In this document: positions 60,559 to 64,000 of the stretch, in pieces
Layout of the letters: each line of letters opens with the position of its first letter
Numbering within the stretch: the stretch's first letter is position 1
Source: Massariosphaeria phaeospora
Taxonomy: Eukaryota > Ascomycota > Dothideomycetes > Pleosporales
Assembly: GCA_011032825.1 (NCBI GenBank)
Contig: JAADJZ010000001.1
Coordinates: 744,001-808,000, forward strand
Direction: 5' to 3'
Length of the DNA stretch: 64,000 bases
The notes under the pieces: model-generated
Told to the model about the DNA's origin: nothing
Database searches by the model: none
The model's input: only the letters and a program-made list of their open reading frames with translations
Program-made: the position numbers and the translations under genes

Positions 60559-60752
60559 GTACAGAGGAAAAAGAAAATTGAAGATGAAGTCTGTTAGGAC
60601 TGGGGAAAAACTCGAGCTTTATGTGCATTTGTATTGAGGACTTACAGACTAGAGCCTACATCGAATTTATGACTACGCTTGAATGCCATATGAAACTACC
60701 TGGATAGTCTTGGTCGACTATGAATAACTGGGCTATTGGAGCAGGAAACTTT

Positions 60753-62447
60753 CTACAGTTTCTTCCGAAGTTTCTGTTGTCCCTCTTTCTCCTTCTGCCT
60801 CGCGCGCATATCCGGTGTAGTCTGGTCACTCGGAATCTGGGACCTCCGCTCTCCATGCCGGCGATTATCTACAGGATCGTCCAGTTCTGGCATCGTGGCG
60901 GGAATGCTACCACGACCCGGCATCCTAGAGAGGCCCCGCATAGTCAAATCACCATGACTGTCAATACCATTTCGGCCAGTCGGAACCCCAGTCGTTGGTA
61001 AGCGAGGTGGGTCGTTCATTGCACGCCCGTATAATTCCCATTCCCGCCGATGGATCGATCGGTCTTCCCTGCCCATAACGGTCGTGGTTGGGGTACCATG
61101 AGCGATCTCGGAAGGGAGAGGGGAGTCTAAGCCGTTGAGCGGTACACCTTCTGATGATAGGTGGTGAAGCATGTCAGGTAGTTCTGAGTCATCTGGAGTC
61201 TCGCTTGTATCTGATTTTGGGCGAAACCCGAAAGAGGCTACGCTGTGAGAGGTAAGCATGTCGTTCACGGTAGGTGATGAACCGGAAAGCTGGCGATCAG
61301 ATGGCGAGTAGGGCGGTGGGTTAGATTCTGCGCCAGAGGTGAGCGGTACAGTGGGAGAAACAAAGTCGCTACTCGCGGGAAACTCGTCCATCATAGACCG
61401 ATTCGACCGGTTGGAGGAAGCAGTAGGGCTAGCCGTCGAATCGTGGATGCGTTGACGAGCCCGAACGTCATGTTGCTGCCTTGAACCTGTCCCAGAACGC
61501 GAATCACGCGATTTCCGCGATTTCCGCGAGTTTCTTGTCGATTTAGATCGGCTTTCATTTGAGTAAAGACCATTCAACGCGGCAGATTTGAAGTGACCAC
61601 TGGTTGCTGACCTTGAAGAAGTACGATGAGATCGGTCTCTGGAGTGTCCCGGTGTGACAGCATGTACGCGGTCCGAATGCAATGAATCTGCTCGCTTCGT
61701 GCGCCCGGATACTAACTCAGACAAGTGTTCGCGGGTCAAGGTACCATCGGCCAGATGATGCGCTACATCTCGAACAGAAGACCGTCCCGATTCAGAGTGC
61801 GCATCCTCACTTCTACCATAGGCTGAGTCAACGTCTGAGATCGGTTCTTTTGTGCTACCCTTCGAAATGCCCAGTATTTGTTTCAGTAAACTAGGCTTAC
61901 TGCTCGACTTCTGCGGTGGCTCTTCAGTGGATGGCAAACGATTGTGGGCTCGCTGAACACGGGAGCTGTGATCGCCACTCTCACCGTTCCTTCCCGATCT
62001 AAGAACAGTGGTGTTGAAGGTAGGATTTATATTTACGGTACCGTAGTTGTGGATGGTATAGGGCGGTGGTGGACTCGAAGGCGGATTCGGGACTTCCATG
62101 CCTCTATTGGGGGCCGAAGACGGCGTTGACCCTACTGGAAGGGGGGGACTTCTGAGATTTCGATTTCGATTTGTCTCCCGTTCGAGAGCCTGATGGTCTG
62201 CAGTTATACCAATTTGAACCATTGCCCTGCGATGAGCAGCATCAGCGTCTTCTTTGAACGTCTTGAGGCTGATCTGCTGCGCCATCTTCACTGCGCCATC
62301 CTCAGCGAGGTCTTTTCTCTCCTCTTGCGCCAAAGTGCGTAGACTGTCAGCCATAGCCTTATCCATGTCTGCATTTTCGTTTCTGTCATCCTTTCCACGA
62401 TCGTTGTTATGTGATCCTCCATTAGGAGAGTACTCCGCGTGTCCCAT
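60753..62447 (-). CDS. Disordered Ser/Arg-rich protein with an 'NYGTVNIN' segment, unknown function
   Basis: Single coding exon, 564 aa from ATG 62447 ('MGHAEYSPNGGSHNND'). A 53-bp intron with GTAAGT donor and CCAG acceptor ends one base upstream of the ATG, so a spliced 5' leader is likely. The protein begins with a charged helical stretch ('MADSLRTLAQEERKDLAEDG', then a Lys/Glu-rich helix). Around residues 128-145 it has the uncharged stretch 'YTIHNYGTVNINPTFN', and the rest is low-complexity, rich in Ser, Arg, Pro and Asp, with an Arg/Ser/Lys tract ('STRNSRKSRKSRDSR'). I recognise no enzyme or binding domain. It is convergent with NLR2 (about 195 bp apart). Confidence 0.65.
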   Translation of the reverse strand: MGHAEYSPNGGSHNNDRGKDDRNENADMDKAMADSLRTLAQEERKDLAEDGAVKMAQQISLKTFKEDADAAHRRAMVQIGITADHQALERETNRNRNLRSPPLPVGSTPSSAPNRGMEVPNPPSSPPPPYTIHNYGTVNINPTFNTTVLRSGRNGESGDHSSRVQRAHNRLPSTEEPPQKSSSKPSLLKQILGISKGSTKEPISDVDSAYGRSEDAHSESGRSSVRDVAHHLADGTLTREHLSELVSGRTKRADSLHSDRVHAVTPGHSRDRSHRTSSRSATSGHFKSAALNGLYSNESRSKSTRNSRKSRKSRDSRSGTGSRQQHDVRARQRIHDSTASPTASSNRSNRSMMDEFPASSDFVSPTVPLTSGAESNPPPYSPSDRQLSGSSPTVNDMLTSHSVASFGFRPKSDTSETPDDSELPDMLHHLSSEGVPLNGLDSPLPSEIAHGTPTTTVMGREDRSIHRREWELYGRAMNDPPRLPTTGVPTGRNGIDSHGDLTMRGLSRMPGRGSIPATMPELDDPVDNRRHGERRSQIPSDQTTPDMRARQKEKEGQQKLRKKL

Positions 62448-63483
62448 GCTGGATTGCAAAAGAGTATCCGGTATGGGGACTCTTGGCCAGTACAGACTTA
62501 CTAATCGCAGCCGAAGATACAACCGGAATGCTTGTGGGGCGGGTGGATGTTGGGAAGCTTGTGTAGGAGTTGTCGTGTATGCACAACACTGGAATATTAT
62601 AATGAGGAGAACTTAAAAGCGACCATGGAAATTATGAAGAACCATACTTGGTGACTCTGCTATCGAATCGAGCCCCAAGTGAATGGGTTTGACTCTAGCC
62701 TGGTCCTCAAAGCCAGCTCTTCCTGAGAGTGAAACGCAGGTACTGAAGTCACGGGGCTACCTGCGAGTTTCTAAGTATCTTGTGACTATTCTGTGTCAAC
62801 TTAAAGAGTTACAACATATTTCTTATTGACCTATAGTCTAGACAGGAGGGTTAGTGTCTCTCTTGCCTCCTCGTGCACTAAGGGAATCTTCGTGCGATAG
62901 ATTTCGTTCAAAATGAACTCTTATTACAGCTTGTGTCACCCCTAGGACGTTGCCATGTACCCACAGCACAATGTCTTGAAGGAAGGGTAGAATGAAGACT
63001 AGTTAGTCGTTAGACAGTACATGTTCATTGGCTCTATGATCTACAATGCGAGATGGCAGAATGTTTACTGACGAGTTAAACCTTTGATAAACCTTTCCAA
63101 GGTGTTGGTCTAATGCTCTAAAATTGGACTAGCTTCGTATGCTATCTCACTTTGAATCGGTTCACCCAGTCACTTATAGAATTGAACTTCAACAACGTTG
63201 TGTATATTACCCATTCTACATTCGTCTTGTAGCTACTAGTATGCTACGACCTGAATAAAATCGCTATATCAGCTTCTAGAACCCGGCTCGCTTACCCTAG
63301 ACAGTGGCACTTGAACTTATGCCAGTTCTTCCACTTTGGGTCGTGCAGATACGAACGCCTGATGCACTCCTTAAATGATGCAGCCCCGGGAACAAGACTC
63401 GTTCAAAACGCGATTTTTCACAGTCTCATCGCTTCAAAATCCACGCTCCAAGTTTTGCCAAGTTTGAGACTCAGCTTGTCAGT
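62448..63483. promoter_or_regulatory. Divergent promoter region between the disordered-protein and CFEM-like genes
   Basis: About 1 kb, AT-richer. It contains the spliced 5' leader of the minus-strand gene near 62447-62530. No other gene seen. Confidence 0.4.
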
Positions 63484-64000
63484 ATGCGACACCACACAAT
63501 AAATTCCTCCCTTATTCTTTTCACTATTTTTTATTTCCACTTCCCAATGATACTCGCTCAAGTTGGCACAGTAGTCCAAGATATCACCAGAATCGCCGCT
63601 TTTCCACCCCAAAGGAGCTGCGCGCAAAGTTGCTTCGTCCAAACCGGATCCTGTTTGATCGATGTGCTTGGAAATGCGATTGGCTGCGCCCCACGGGGTT
63701 GCAATAGCAGGTCCTGGCTAGCTACCAACGACTGCTATTGCCGACCAGATCTACAACAACCAGCGCAAGAGCACCTATCGTCTTGCGTCCGGGAAGCGTG
63801 TACGGGTGGCGATGCTGGAATGAATGCGTCTACTGCGGGAGGACTTTATTCGCAGTATTGCATCGAAAAAGGATACACTGCTTCTGCGGCACCGCCAGCC
63901 ACAGTAACTGGGACTGCGGGACGTGTCACTACGACAACGGGTGCGGGCGCTACAAGTAGCACTGGCGAACCGACGGCTTCCTCGACATCTGGAAATCAGC
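63484..64000 (+). CDS. Secreted Cys-rich CFEM-like protein with Ser/Thr-rich tail (partial, runs off the right edge)
   Basis: Open from ATG 63484 to the window end, 172 codons without a stop. The N-terminus 'MRHHTINSSLILFTIFYF' starts a signal peptide that ends near 'MILAQ'. The mature part has ordered cysteines: 'SCAQSCFVQTGSC', 'GCAPRGC', 'WLATNDCYCRPDLQQPAQEH', 'SSCVREAC' and 'LYSQYC', the spacing of CFEM and related extracellular domains. The visible end is a Thr/Ser/Gly/Ala-rich tail ('TTTTGAGATSSTGEPTASST'), as in GPI-anchored or wall-linked proteins; the true C-terminus is outside. A second ATG at 63547 would remove most of the signal peptide, so the first is preferred. Confidence 0.75.
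   Translation, partial: MRHHTINSSLILFTIFYFHFPMILAQVGTVVQDITRIAAFPPQRSCAQSCFVQTGSCLIDVLGNAIGCAPRGCNSRSWLATNDCYCRPDLQQPAQEHLSSCVREACTGGDAGMNASTAGGLYSQYCIEKGYTASAAPPATVTGTAGRVTTTTGAGATSSTGEPTASSTSGNQ

Noticed and set aside
63418..63642. Minus-strand frame starting MDEATLRAAPLGWKS
   Set aside because: Antisense to the CFEM-like gene, whose plus frame has a signal peptide and ordered cysteines.

Overview
The window is chromosomal DNA from a filamentous ascomycete (Pezizomycotina, probably a Dothideomycete; the class is a guess from gene content). The evidence is small spliceosomal introns of about 46-60 bp with GTRNGT donors and CTAAC-type branch sites, plus fungal families: APSES regulator StuA, WSC domains, NACHT-ankyrin NLRs, a HeLo domain, fungal rhodopsin-like membrane proteins and a CFEM-like secreted protein. 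All gene models were spliced by hand, and every model called intact was checked to have a length divisible by three.

Region A (1-10093) is a dense run of specialised-metabolism genes: a rhodopsin-like membrane protein, a SAM methyltransferase, a cytochrome P450, a second methyltransferase, an M19 membrane dipeptidase, a gamma-glutamylcyclotransferase-like enzyme and an MFS exporter. A dipeptidase next to a GliK-like cyclotransferase, with P450, small methyltransferases and an MFS pump, is the gene kit of epipolythiodioxopiperazine (ETP, gliotoxin/sirodesmin-type) clusters. The NRPS, glutathione transferase, C-S lyase and thiol oxidase are not in the window and, if present, lie to the left. 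The second methyltransferase and the dipeptidase are so close and so phased that they could be spliced into one fusion.

Region B (10199-14323) is housekeeping: dCMP deaminase and ATG7, divergently arranged, each with one apparent GC-AG intron. Region C (14324-23839) holds a broken AA9 LPMO-like gene with its signal peptide and mature N-terminal histidine, and a large secreted PQQ-propeller/WSC protein whose frame breaks at a C7 run. Region D (23840-36489) is about 10 kb without a recognisable gene upstream of stuA, then stuA. Region E is fimbrin (37900-40052), followed by about 5 kb of degenerate tandem repeats (base unit about 105-112 bp, higher-order period about 225 bp). Region F (47051-51714) holds a coactosin-like actin binder, an Hst2/SIRT2-type sirtuin and an FAD monooxygenase.

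Region G (52588-62447) is the most interesting part: an NLR locus. NLR1 starts with a short Gly/Asn/Gln motif and continues into NACHT and ankyrin repeats. The next gene encodes a HeLo-domain protein ending in a matching motif (9 of 17 positions identical). This is the architecture of fungal amyloid-templated cell-death signalosomes: the receptor forms an amyloid that converts the HeLo executioner. A second NACHT-ankyrin NLR without the motif follows, then a disordered protein with a loosely similar NYG segment. The right edge cuts a secreted Cys-rich CFEM-like protein with a Ser/Thr-rich tail.
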